Below are positions 1 to 10,395 of a stretch of DNA of 64,000 nt, in pieces. This DNA comes from Allantophomopsis cytisporea (Eukaryota; Ascomycota; Leotiomycetes; Phacidiales; Phacidiaceae), in the NCBI GenBank assembly GCA_024752435.1, contig CP103037.1:2604001-2668000 (forward strand), read 5' to 3'. The position numbers and the translations under genes are program-made. The notes under the pieces were generated by a model. It searched no databases. It was not told the origin of the DNA and saw only the letters and a list, made by a program, of their open reading frames with translations. The number at the start of each line of letters is the position of its first letter. Within the stretch, counting starts at the first letter, position 1.

Positions 1-179
1 ATCACATAGCACAAAACTTAAACTATAATTCGCACTACTTCAAGAGGCGTTTAGTGGTCAGCTGTCTTCATAGAATCATTCAGATAATAATCCCCGGTTA
101 GCAATCAAGTTTCAGTTCGAATATTATTGAGTCGTTTTTCCATATCAGTCTTGAATGCAAGAGATTTCAACCCAACGTC

Positions 180-1310
180 CTAGACATCCTTAACCATTTC
201 TTCCCTCCAATCAAATTCATCTCTAAATCCTAAAACCTCCACAATCTTTCGATTACTCAATGGTGCCTCCCATTTATCCATTTGGCGAGTGAATTTTACC
301 CCAGGACAAGCACGAGCCAGAAATTCTGCAGTCGGCTCATTCGTCGTGATCTTGCTGTTGGTTGCGTTAAACACCTGAAATCCTAACCCCGAATGCTGTA
401 TGCACAGGTTACAGATCTGGCCCAAATCGCGTGCGTCAATGTATGACCATGCGTTACGTTTACGGCTCATTGGATCCTTCAGAAATGAGGGGAAGAGCTC
501 TGCATACTCATGCGGCTCGATTACATTGCCAATTCGCAATGCGTAAATATCAGATTTGAAGCGACGGGCGAATGTACGCTGGGATAGTGAGCAAAAGTCC
601 TCAAGTGACAAGGGAAGGAAAAAGGTTAAAAGCTGAAAAGCTGAGTGTTGAGGATTACTGATTAGATAAATACTTACAGCAGTCTTCTCAGCACAAATTT
701 TGGACAATGCATAGGAGTCTTCCGGATCAACATCATAGTCTTCCTCCAGAGGGAAAGAATGATAGTCAACATCTCCCTGTGAAAAACAGACGCCGTACGT
801 AGTCTCACTGGACGCAATGATAATCTTACTCGTCAGTTTTGTCCAGATTTGGGCATCGGCCTGGCAGACATACCTTCTTGACTCCTAACTTTGAGGCTGC
901 TTCAACCACGTTATAAGTACTCCTTACATTTGCCTGGAACAGCTCGGAGTCGGGCACAAGCATGTTTCTCGCATAGGCTGCAAAGTGAATTACTACATCC
1001 GGCGCACCTGGGACTGGGCCGCTATCGTAGCCATCCATGTTGAAGTGAGATGTGAGGGCGTTGAAAACTTGACCCGACTATAGATTGATTTTAGTGTAGA
1101 CTCCACCATGAGAATTGGAAGATATACGTCTGTTAAATCGGTCTTAAGAGTGTATACATCTGCTTTAGCGTCTGGGAAGGGTACCAGGTCGAGATTGAGC
1201 ACTTTGTGGCCTTTGGATAACAGGTAAGGTATAGTGTGTCTTCCAGCTTTGCCACTTCCTCCCGTAAAGACAATTCTTTTCCCCTCTGCTGCTTGAGTTG
1301 TGCTTGACAT
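180..1310 (-). CDS. NAD(P)-dependent epimerase/dehydratase (extended SDR)
   Basis: Four exons (1310-1128, 1077-874, 824-678, 578-180) splice in frame into 310 residues; the introns are 50, 49 and 99 bp with GT-AG ends. The N-terminus carries the Rossmann nucleotide-binding motif TGGSGKAG (residues 16-23), and the SDR catalytic pair is YALSK (Tyr167, Lys171). A VIHFAAYA strand precedes the active-site region, as in sugar-nucleotide epimerases. The family uses NAD(P) to epimerise, dehydrate or reduce a sugar or similar substrate in the cytosol; the substrate cannot be read from sequence. It is divergent from ESF1 across about 375 bp. The length matches a compact extended SDR. Confidence is high for the family and low for the reaction. 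Confidence 0.85.
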
Positions 1311-1686
1311 TGTGTATAGTTTATCGACAGAATAAGAAATGAGAATACAGAAAATAGGTAGGTAGGTAGAGTATATAACGAGATGTACTTATAAAATTGA
1401 TAATACCTGATAGTAATTGTGTCAATAACGTAGATATCTTACCAACAGGAGTCAACCACCAGAGCGTTAGCATCAAGTACGTCAGAGATATTGTCGCTGC
1501 ATGTTCACCCGTAGAGCGAATCGTTTGTATTGGATGTGGGGTACATGCCTCTCTCTGGTACTAGTGACGCTCATACCATCTATTATACTCACCGCCCGCG
1601 GCAGAATTTCAAAAATATGGCAAAATGATTATTATCTTCTCATCCAAAAAACCTCTTCACAAAGCATTTACAATACAACCGCAACA
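1311..1686. promoter_or_regulatory. Divergent promoter region, epimerase / ESF1
   Basis: This stretch separates two divergently transcribed genes. The ESF1 frame stays open upstream to an ATG at 1501, so part of the interval could in principle be translated. The residues there are hydrophobic and unlike the acidic ESF1 start, so I treat it as 5' leader. No defined binding site was recognised. Confidence 0.4.
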
Positions 1687-3828
1687 ATGCCACCAAAACA
1701 AAAAGCACCTAAGGGTGCCGCCTCGGCCTCCGAGAAGACAGTAGATGATCCCCGATTCTCCAACTTTTCTACTGATCCCCGATTCCGCCTCCCATCGAAA
1801 AAACAAACGCGTACGAAAATCGATAAACGTTTCTCGCGCATGCTTAAGGATGACGATTTCACAAATACTGCTAAGGTTGATCGATATGGACGCAAACTGA
1901 GTAGTAGTGGGAAGAAAAAGGCCCTTGAGCGATTATACCAGCCTGAGGAAGATGAGGATGAAGAGGACGAGGAGAGTGAGGAGGAGACGGCTGATGTTGA
2001 GGTTGAGGACGACGATGTCGTTGAGAAGGAATTGAAGCGCGCTGAGTCGGGTTATGATGCCGCAAGAGGAGGAGGCTTCTCGTCTTCTGAGGATGAAGAT
2101 GACGAGGAGGAAGAGATTGAAGAGGAAGAAGAAGCTACATTCCCCGATGCGCAGGAGAATGGTGTCCCGCTTGGTGACGTCTCTTCTCGTATTGCGGTGG
2201 TTAATCTTGATTGGGACAATGTGCGAGCTGTCGATCTTATGGCTGTTTTCTCGAGTTTTGTGCGATCGGGTGGTAAAATCGAGAAAATCTCCGTATATCC
2301 AAGTGAATTTGGCAAGGAGAGAATGGAGAGAGAAGAGATGGAAGGACCACCACGAGAAATTTTCGGCAGACAAGCACAAGAAGACGAGGACGATGAAGAT
2401 TCTGATGAGGATGATGAAGAGGCGGAAGAAAAGATCAAGAAAGATCTTCTCAAGGCAGATGATGGGGATGAATTCGATTCGGCACAGCTGAGAAGATACC
2501 AGCTCGAGAGATTACGATACTACTATGCGGTGATTATCTGTTCCGACGAGGAAACTGCCGTGAAGATCTACGAAGCTACTGATGGAACCGAATACCTCAC
2601 ATCTGCCAACTTCTTCGATCTGCGCTTCATTCCAGATGGTGTCGAATTCGACGATAAGCCTCGCGACGAATGCGACAGTGTCCCAGCCGATTACAGACCC
2701 AACGAATTCGTCACTGATGCTCTACAACACAGCAAAGTCAAACTGACCTGGGATGCAGACGATACATCACGCAAAGAAGTCATCAACCGCGCCTTTAGCG
2801 GTTCGCGGGCAGAAATTGGTGAAAACGATCTCCGCGCCTACTTGGGGAGCGACAGTTCAGAGGATGAAGAAGATGCCGCAGAAGAGGCAGCCTCCGCCTC
2901 CGAAGGTGAGGAAGAGAAGCCAAAACTCAGCAAGAAGGAGCTCCAGCGACAGAAGATGCGCGCAGCTCTCGGTTTGTCCGTTGAGCCTGAGAAGCCATCC
3001 AAGAAAGAAAAGGGCCCAGTCGGCGACCTTGAGGTAACGTTTACCTCCGGTCTCTCAACCAAGCCAAAGGGTTCCGTATTCGAGAACGCGCCGATCGTAG
3101 AAGAGACTACGGCGGAAGCATACATCCGCAAGGAGAAAGAACGCAAGGCGCGTCGTAAGGAGAAGGCAAAGGCGATACGCGAGGGCCGCGATCCTGCTGA
3201 GCCTGCTGAGCCTGCTGAGGGTGAAAAGGATGATGAGCAGGAGGAGGATCTCGGTTTCGACGATCCATTCTTTGCGACTGACGAGGCTACCAAGACTAAG
3301 GCGTCCAACAACGCCCGCAAGGAAGAGCGCAAAGCGAAACGTGCTGCTAAGGAGGCTGAAGCGGAGGCTAAAGCTAGCCAGCGTGCCGAGCTTGAGCTGC
3401 TCATGGCAGACAACAGCACAGAAGCGGCTGCGCATCTTGATCATTTCGATATTAACGAGATTGCGCGCGTGGAGAAGGCGGCGAAGAAGAAGAAGGGACG
3501 CAGTCGCAAGGGCGAGGCACCTAAGGATGGAGACGCTAGCAAGAGAGGAGGTCTGCAGCAAGGCTTCGAGATGGACGTGGCAGATCCACGTTTCAAGGCC
3601 GTTTTCGAGAGTCATGAGTTTGCTATCGATCCCAGCAACCCGAAGTTCAAGGGTACTGAGGGTATGAAGCGTTTGTTGGAAGAAGGAAGAAAGAAGAGGA
3701 AGGACGGGGGCGATGGGGAGGATGAGGCGCCTGTTAAGACCAAAAAGAGGAAGGGTGATGATGGTGCTCTTGAAAAGGAGGATTTGAAGGGCTTGGCAGA
3801 GAAGTTGAAGAAGAAGGCTAAGCGTTAA
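1687..3828 (+). CDS. ESF1: Pre-rRNA processing protein ESF1
   Basis: A single uninterrupted frame of 713 residues. ESF1 is a nucleolar protein of the small-subunit processome needed for 18S rRNA maturation. The protein begins MPPKQK and soon reads DPRF...DPRFR, then DKRF, which is the conserved ESF1 N-terminal signature. Long Asp/Glu tracts follow (roughly residues 80-155 and 230-270), then a folded middle segment with conserved Tyr/Phe-rich blocks. The C-terminus holds the NUC153 motif beginning DPRFKAVFES, followed by a Lys/Arg-rich tail ending KKKAKR. I chose the ATG at 1687 because the preceding 62 in-frame residues from 1501 are hydrophobic and do not resemble the family start. Length fits the family. 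No introns are seen. Confidence 0.93.
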   Translation: MPPKQKAPKGAASASEKTVDDPRFSNFSTDPRFRLPSKKQTRTKIDKRFSRMLKDDDFTNTAKVDRYGRKLSSSGKKKALERLYQPEEDEDEEDEESEEETADVEVEDDDVVEKELKRAESGYDAARGGGFSSSEDEDDEEEEIEEEEEATFPDAQENGVPLGDVSSRIAVVNLDWDNVRAVDLMAVFSSFVRSGGKIEKISVYPSEFGKERMEREEMEGPPREIFGRQAQEDEDDEDSDEDDEEAEEKIKKDLLKADDGDEFDSAQLRRYQLERLRYYYAVIICSDEETAVKIYEATDGTEYLTSANFFDLRFIPDGVEFDDKPRDECDSVPADYRPNEFVTDALQHSKVKLTWDADDTSRKEVINRAFSGSRAEIGENDLRAYLGSDSSEDEEDAAEEAASASEGEEEKPKLSKKELQRQKMRAALGLSVEPEKPSKKEKGPVGDLEVTFTSGLSTKPKGSVFENAPIVEETTAEAYIRKEKERKARRKEKAKAIREGRDPAEPAEPAEGEKDDEQEEDLGFDDPFFATDEATKTKASNNARKEERKAKRAAKEAEAEAKASQRAELELLMADNSTEAAAHLDHFDINEIARVEKAAKKKKGRSRKGEAPKDGDASKRGGLQQGFEMDVADPRFKAVFESHEFAIDPSNPKFKGTEGMKRLLEEGRKKRKDGGDGEDEAPVKTKKRKGDDGALEKEDLKGLAEKLKKKAKR

Positions 3829-4584
3829 TGTTGATATTGTGTTCTGAAAGAATAAAGCTCTGCACATTCTGCCTATGACTTGAGATGCCTATTTTACGTG
3901 TGCAACTCATCATCTAATTTGCGTATCAATATGATCCATGTCTTTAAGCTTCGATGCGAAGTCCTGTAGAAGCTGAGTGTTCCCGATGTATTATAGAGTG
4001 TTGGTGTAGTATGCATGGAGGGCGCAGTACTACGTATATAACCATAGCTAGGGCCTAAAATCAACGTAGGAAAATACTTCCCATATTTGGATGGCAGGCA
4101 GTAGACCCGAAGAGATATTGCTCTGGCATTACAAGGACATGAGCAACTGTACAACTTTGCATCAATGTGTAACTTTGAGGAGTCGTCAGCCTTTGAATGG
4201 CTGACAAGAGCCACATAGTCCTTAACTCACAACAGTTCTCAGGCATCCCTTTGTCGATGATTTTGGGGCAGGGTTGTAGACCATACATGACTGTCTATGA
4301 GCTCAAATGCGGTTGACGTATCACATAGAACCACGTCGAATATATTTTGGGGTTGCTCGTGCGTGGTCCGGGATGTATGTAAGTCGATAAGGTCGTGGCT
4401 AAATGCGGCGATCATGGGGCTATGTACAGCAGAGGGCGCCGTTGAACACCACAACCGACGACGATGTCTTACAAATCGCCACACATCAGCCACAAGCTGT
4501 GACGAAGTATATAAAACGAAAATTGCATTTTTTCTACCTTCGTCACCAAATTCATAGAATTAGGATTTTTTTTTAGATCTCAAG
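3829..4584. other. Intergenic region upstream of the GFA-type gene
   Basis: About 750 bp between ESF1 and the next plus-strand gene. Short open frames on both strands lack family motifs or coding character. The last 30 bp contain a T-run just before the start codon. No RNA gene or repeat was recognised. Confidence 0.4.
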
Positions 4585-5323
4585 ATGTTTGGACTGCATT
4601 CGCACGACTCGGAAGACGAAGTTCCTTCAGTGAACAGCTATAATGCAAATTGCCACTGCGGCACTGTGCGACTCACGTTCAGTCTTCCTTATCCGCTGGG
4701 CTCCGATGAATACCCAGTGATGAACTGCAACTGCTCAATATGTCTTATCAACGGCTACCTGAATGTATATCCTAAGCGGGAGGATCTGAATATCTACCAG
4801 GGTACGATAGATCACACGCTGATATCTTCACTTTGTGAGGAAGGCTGACCGATACAGGGTATGAGAACCTCGCAGAATACAAAATGGGAGCGAAAAGGAA
4901 GGTTCATAAGTTTTGCAAGTCCTGTGGAACCAGCATCTTGATAGATTTCCGCAAACTGGAGCTTGGTATTACGGATACACCTGAGGAGGATACCCTTGCC
5001 GTCAACGTAAGTATCGCACTCCTAGCATATGGACAGCTATTGACATGAGAAAGGTGCGTACGGTCCAGGGAATCGATCTCAAAAAACTGGTTTATAAGGA
5101 GTTCGATGGGTATAATATCCTAGAACCGCAGTATGACATTCATCGCGATTCGGAAGCTGCTCCGCCATCTCGATCATCACCGTCTCCAGATCCGCCTCAG
5201 TTTAGTCTTGCAGGGAACCATCTTCCTGTTACTCATCAGACGGCTGTTATAGATGTAAAGGAAAGAGATGAACCTATATGGAGTCTTGCCAAGCCTTTTC
5301 CGAAGATAGACAAGTCAGATTAG
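4585..5323 (+). CDS. GFA-domain (CENP-V/GFA) zinc-binding protein
   Basis: Three exons (4585-4801, 4858-5006, 5054-5323) give 211 residues; the introns are 56 and 47 bp and both junctions keep frame. The GFA fold is shown by its cysteine pairs: CHCG near residue 23, CNCSIC near residue 50, and CKSCGTS near residue 97. These bind the structural and catalytic zinc ions. Members include glutathione-dependent formaldehyde-activating proteins and many uncharacterised fungal carbon-sulfur lyase-like proteins. The C-terminal 60 residues are Pro/Ser-rich and probably unstructured. No signal peptide is seen, so a cytosolic protein is likely. The substrate is unknown. Confidence 0.85.
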
Positions 5324-6150
5324 GATGAAATGAATGAAGTATGAAAAGTACATCTAGCAGGTTCCAATGGCCAGGTATCTGTTATCTGTTATCTGGTATG
5401 ACATATGTGGTGATCCCCACCCATTTGATTTATATATCATATCATCAAATCATAAGTCTTCTGTATTTCGATAATATGAAATAGCGAAGAAGGAGCACTT
5501 CATCACTTGAGGTAAGATATGCTAAACATAATTATCACGTGAACGTGAACTTTTCTGAAGAGCACACGACGACACCTTCATATCAATATCACCCACCATT
5601 TGTATCACAACAAGCCAGAATCATAATACATTGAATCACCTTCAATCAGAACTAACTTTGATTCTACTGGATCAATTCACAGAATGCATCAAATCGCATC
5701 GTTCCGAATCTCCTGACACTCGCTATCCCCATCGCCAACCCCAAACACCTCTGAAACCGCTTTGGCCTGTCCTCAGACTCTCCCTCACAACGCGACGAAT
5801 CCGCGCATTCAACTGTCTGCTTCCTTACAGACCGTGTAGCAATTAGGAGGTATATCGTTTCATTTCTCCACTATTAATCTCTGACTATATCTATACGTGC
5901 AGCCCATGAGGTGGGCGAGACCTATTCTTTCCTATGATTTAGATAATTGTACCTGCCTGCCTTGATACACTGAGATAAGAGAACGTTACTTCACACTCTC
6001 TCCAAATCTTCCTTCAAAACTCGATCGATTACTTTCGCGTACATTGCGCTCTTCTTCGATCTCAGATCCAGACGATCTCAACGTCTTACTCATCAAAGTA
6101 CTTTGTCTTACCTCGCTCTGTACCAATTCTACCTGGCATACGCTGCAACC
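5324..6150. other. Intergenic region and probable 5' leader of the small membrane protein gene
   Basis: The first part is AT-rich 3' flank. From about 5580 the plus strand becomes C/T-rich with many CCCC, TCTC and TCAA runs up to the ATG at 6151, as in long fungal promoters and leaders. A 71-codon open frame at 5631-5846 has low-complexity composition and I do not consider it a gene. Confidence 0.4.
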
Positions 6151-6345
6151 ATGGGTTTCGAATGGCTTGGACTCACACCGGCCGCCACGGCCACCCTAAA
6201 CGCCGATCCGGCGCTGTTTGTGGATCTCATCCTGGTTATCGTTGGCCTGTCGATTATGGGCGTGATCATCTGGTATATCAATTTCGAGACGGGGAAGCCT
6301 TATCGCAAGCCAAAGGCTAAGAAGGAGAAAGGTGGAAAGAAGTGA
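6151..6345 (+). CDS. Small single-pass membrane protein (64 aa), unrecognised
   Basis: A short frame starting in good context (CAACCATGG). Residues 1-20 are mildly polar (MGFEWLGLTP...). Residues about 22-42 form one hydrophobic helix, including LILVIVGLSIMGVIIW. A basic tail follows, rich in Lys (RKPKAKKEKGGKK). This predicts a type I or tail-anchored-like protein with a positively charged cytosolic end. I do not recognise the family. The clean membrane helix, the Lys tail and the strong start context argue for a real gene. The same frame extends upstream without an ATG, which supports the chosen start. Confidence 0.6.
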   Translation: MGFEWLGLTPAATATLNADPALFVDLILVIVGLSIMGVIIWYINFETGKPYRKPKAKKEKGGKK

Positions 6346-7399
6346 AGATATTTGCTGATACTTTGGCGGATTTCGGTAGCGAGTTGATGGGAATGAGCAT
6401 AGGGATGAGGATGAGGCGGCGTCCGGTTTGAGAATGTGCGAGAAGGTAGCATGGGATATGATATTACGTTTTGGGATATTGCATTTGTTGGAATTGTCTG
6501 ATTTGGGGGAGAATTCGCGAATAGAAAGCAGGATTATACAAGAAAGAAAGAAAGAAAGGGATTCAGTACGCATATCAGAACAGTATGGTGCTGTTGATAT
6601 ATCGAAACTACATACTCGAAATGTCTTTTTGTCTAGCGAACTAGGAGATGTGTGACCTGGAATCCTGTGCATCGTTACGAAATGTACTTCTTCACTGTAC
6701 TAGCCCAACCTTCCTGCAATAGATTAATCCAGCTGGATCTCAAAGCCGTTACTGGGAGTTGCACAGTTATCCAGGGCAATTCTACAATCTAGAAAAGACA
6801 AATTCATTTGGAGACAAATGTTCTTATATAGATGTACAATAAGATTATTGAGAAAAACGAATTCATGCGGGGTTTTATAATCATAAAGGGCTACAGATCT
6901 TCGAGGTGGTCCGTCATAGATGATATCAGCGAGCAGACAAGTGCTCATTTTATAACATCAACCAAGTTGTCATGAAGGTAGCCCTTCCTTTTCAATCAAT
7001 TCTCAAAAAAGCGTAGCGAGTTTGTGGCTCTATAAATACGCGGTTTGACTAAACGATATTTGAAATGTCAGCCCATCAAACTGGTTAAGGCTGTGGTAGC
7101 GTTGTGTTAAATGGTGGAAAAAGAGTTAGATAATATCACGAATTCACGATTGAGGATGAATTGCCATCACAGACCATATCCTTCGCGTCCAGGGAAGAAA
7201 CTAATTCTGCTTTCGTAGAGATGAAGAGGTATACGTCCAAATTCAAATTGGACGTCTTCTCAACCCCTCTATGAAGGTGACTCAACATCATATAAGCCTC
7301 CACTTGATTCTTTGTTGTGAAACGAAGTACATCCTCGAATTCCATAGCGACAAACACTTGAAAGATTTATACCCCTTGGTCTCCGGGAATAATTCCGTC
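6346..7399. other. Intergenic region
   Basis: About 1 kb with no convincing gene. Short minus-strand frames at 6724-6948 and 7136-7357 lack family features. The interval may contain the 3' end of the small membrane gene and the promoter of the next gene. Confidence 0.35.
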
Positions 7400-8845
7400 A
7401 TGAATTCAGATATCATCGAAGCTAATACAGTACCAAATGTTCCAGGGCCCACAGCATCTCCGCCTGGCAATACTAGTTTCGAATCGGCTGATTCATTGAA
7501 GACACCTTCAGAAATCCTCTTACCTGCAGAGCCCAATACAGGGCCGTCGGGAGCTTCATTTTATCAAAAACTTGAAGAGGTTGCTGCAAATTATCCAAAA
7601 GACTACCGTCGACCATTTAGACAATTTCATCACCTGAAAGCCGGCGGATACGAAGCTACAATAAGCATTGCCACCATCGGAGACAATGCAGGAGAAAGTA
7701 AAGTAATACACCACGCTGTCAAGGCAGCAAAAATAAAGGACGCATTCAGGATTGCGACTGAATCTGTACATGTTCAGTTGGGAATCCACTTCCTGAAGGT
7801 AGATAGACAACGTCTGGCTGCTGAGCTTTTGTCTCTAACCACAGAACATGAAGAACAAACAAGTTCAGATGGAGAAGTTCCATCTCCGTCTCAGGATGTT
7901 ACCCAATCTAGTTCTGCACCTGGAATTCAGCCAGGGTTTCAATCCGGACCTCCGTCTGACTTGCCATCTGGAGTTCCTGGAAGTAGAAAGACATCAAAGG
8001 GAGAGAAAGAAAGGCTGCATATTGCACATAGCAAAACAGAGAAGGAAAAGAAGAAGGCAAGAGAAATAAGAGTACAGAAACTGAAGTCACAAGACAAAGA
8101 GTTGAAGCGACGCTTAACCGAATTCGAAAAACAACTTGTTCACCATGGCGTGCTAGAAAGAAGACTTGGGAGAGGATTGAGAGACTTTCGTCTTCGCAAA
8201 AAGGACTATTATCATCTTGGGAGGGAGAAAAAAAAGAAAAACAACCCACCTGATGGAGTCTTGAGTGACAGTTCTTCAGATCAAAATCAGGGAATTGACA
8301 GCTCTGCAGAGAACAACCAGGGCGTAAGCGCCCAGCTTCAGAGTGTTTCAAGGGGAAATTCCCCGAGAGACTTTATTTGGGTGGGTAGTAATGAGAGTGG
8401 AAGCATACAGACGAATAATCATATGCAACAGCGGGAGGATATGCATCCGGGTGGCATTATAAGAGAAAGCAATGAGCAAACCGAGAGAAGCCTGTTACAG
8501 CTCATCTCCCAGCCTCAAATACCTATAGAACAATCACAACTATCCATTTCTCACCCTCGAGATCTCAATATGAGCTCTTGGGTAGTCAGGGATCTCAAGG
8601 AGGCTGGCCAACTAGCTCAATATGAGGCCTCCTTGAAAGCTAGCCAAATTTCCACAGGGGAATATCAGACACTTTACAATAATGCAGCCACAAGCCGTGA
8701 GGTCTTAAGCCATCCTACTATCGACGATCCCAACTTGGACTTAGAAAACCGTGAAGACATAATGATGGAGTGGGATCATGTATACGATGAATTTATTCCA
8801 GTAGAAAAGAAAGGGCAGTTGATCTGGAGAGGGATTGACTATTAG
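7400..8845 (+). CDS. Hypothetical Lys/Glu-rich protein with coiled-coil centre
   Basis: An intronless frame of 481 residues from the ATG at 7400; the frame also allows a start at 7271, adding 43 residues of non-distinctive sequence. I do not recognise it. The first third has Pro/Ser/Thr-rich sequence, then a helical block beginning FYQKLEEVAANYPKD. The middle is highly charged (KGEKERLHIAHSKTEKEKKK and following) and should form a coiled coil with a basic, possibly nucleic-acid-binding or nuclear-targeting character. The last third is Ser/Gln-rich and ends in an acidic segment (NLDLENREDIMMEWDHVYDE). The composition is consistent with a nuclear or scaffold protein, but no domain supports a function. 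Confidence 0.55.
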   Translation: MNSDIIEANTVPNVPGPTASPPGNTSFESADSLKTPSEILLPAEPNTGPSGASFYQKLEEVAANYPKDYRRPFRQFHHLKAGGYEATISIATIGDNAGESKVIHHAVKAAKIKDAFRIATESVHVQLGIHFLKVDRQRLAAELLSLTTEHEEQTSSDGEVPSPSQDVTQSSSAPGIQPGFQSGPPSDLPSGVPGSRKTSKGEKERLHIAHSKTEKEKKKAREIRVQKLKSQDKELKRRLTEFEKQLVHHGVLERRLGRGLRDFRLRKKDYYHLGREKKKKNNPPDGVLSDSSSDQNQGIDSSAENNQGVSAQLQSVSRGNSPRDFIWVGSNESGSIQTNNHMQQREDMHPGGIIRESNEQTERSLLQLISQPQIPIEQSQLSISHPRDLNMSSWVVRDLKEAGQLAQYEASLKASQISTGEYQTLYNNAATSREVLSHPTIDDPNLDLENREDIMMEWDHVYDEFIPVEKKGQLIWRGIDY

Positions 8846-10395
8846 CATGACCGTTGTTCCGATAGACATGATATTTCTAAGCCGGTACAGTTAGTTCAGA
8901 TGGGCTGCTTCAATAAATCCCTAACTAAAAGCTAATTGAAATAATTCCATGGAAAATAGGGAGCATCCTGATGTCCTGACGTACTGCCATCTGAATTCAT
9001 CATAGTCACCGTGAATTTTTCGTGCCACCGTTGCTGATATCTCTTTTGAATTTCCACGAAATCATAATTAGTCAGATGATATTGGAGTCTAATCTTGTTT
9101 TTCTATCTACAACTTATTGATCAATAAGCCGCTACCGAGCATAAGCTTCTACATAAATAAATCAATATAACCTTCTACGCAATGTATTTACTCAACAGAA
9201 TTGGTTGCATAATCAATTGGGTATTTAATTCGAGGATTTCCGCCGGTGAGAGTAGGAACTAGGACGTAGTCTCTAGCTAGTTCGAGAAGATGGTACAATT
9301 ATAGAATTCCCTCGAGGATAACGGGTACGATGAGACCGATAGCCTAGTAATGAATCTTACTGCACCTGTAATGATTAGTAGGATTCAACAGTTATAAGGT
9401 AGGGGAAGGGAGTCTTTTTCCTTTAAGACTGCGCTGGGAGAAAGGAAGCAAAGACTCTATATGAGTGAAGTTGCGTACTATGATATAAACACTATAACTA
9501 CGTTAGATATAGTTTCGTAGCTTGTTGACGTTCAACTTATCTTATAAGGCTGCTTAAAGCTACTTGTTTAGACTCGTAGAGGTAACGAAGCTTCAGATAC
9601 ACGCCCTTATCGCGGTTTTGATCGAAGGGAAAAGGAAACAGGACTACTCTGCAGCTATTCTAATACCACAGCTTGGTCTGCATCCCAGGCCCAATCGATT
9701 TCCTTGTTGTGGCAATGGTCTTGAAGGTTAGAGACTGTAGTTCATTATATATGCAGCTCCAACTCGAACATTATCTATTAATCCATAATCTGAACAAATA
9801 GCTGGCTGTTTAAGGGACCATCCAATATCCATAAAGAAGTGCATGGCCATATTGACCGAGTCGACACGATAAGATCTACTCAAGAATGGAAGAAGTATGA
9901 AGTTCGTTATATTTATATTGTTTGATTAGCTACAACACTTACTATACTCACTGTACTGCGTTTATTACAACAACACTCACATCACATACCACATCAAAGC
10001 ATGCTCTGGATTCAACTTCATTGAGATCTTCCACATCCAGCACCTCCACAACCCCAAACTCTCCCACGTCCTACACCCCCTCCCTCCCACTCTCCGGCGT
10101 ACCAAGTCACTAGATCTAACAACCCAATATCCCCTTCACACCCCACCCCATCTAAAAACCCCACCGTAAAAAAGCAAACAAAAACCCGGGTATCAAAAAG
10201 CCAACGCTTCCCCAACAATAAGAGAGAATGCGGGGGGGTCATTAAAACAAATAAAAGGAAGTCCGTCCTTCACAACCAGAAGAAACGGTCGTTTCATCTC
10301 CATGCATATCTTCCATGCAATCCCTCCACAATACAATTCACCATTCCCCAAAGCGCAAACCAATGCAAACCATCACCTCGGATCTACCGATATCC
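8846..10395. other. AT-rich intergenic region with decayed coding fragments
   Basis: From about 8850 to 9950 the DNA is AT-rich. The minus strand can be read as broken protein-like stretches, such as LELARDYVLVP near 9300-9200 and DKGVYLKLRYLYESK near 9610, interrupted by stops. This resembles an old, mutated insertion or dead gene; the family was not recognised. From about 10000 the plus strand is C-rich and probably forms the 3' flank of the Lst4-like gene. Confidence 0.35.

Noticed and set aside
1668..3867. Long antisense frames opposite ESF1
   Set aside because: They mirror the acidic and Lys-rich codon bias of ESF1 and have no domain features.
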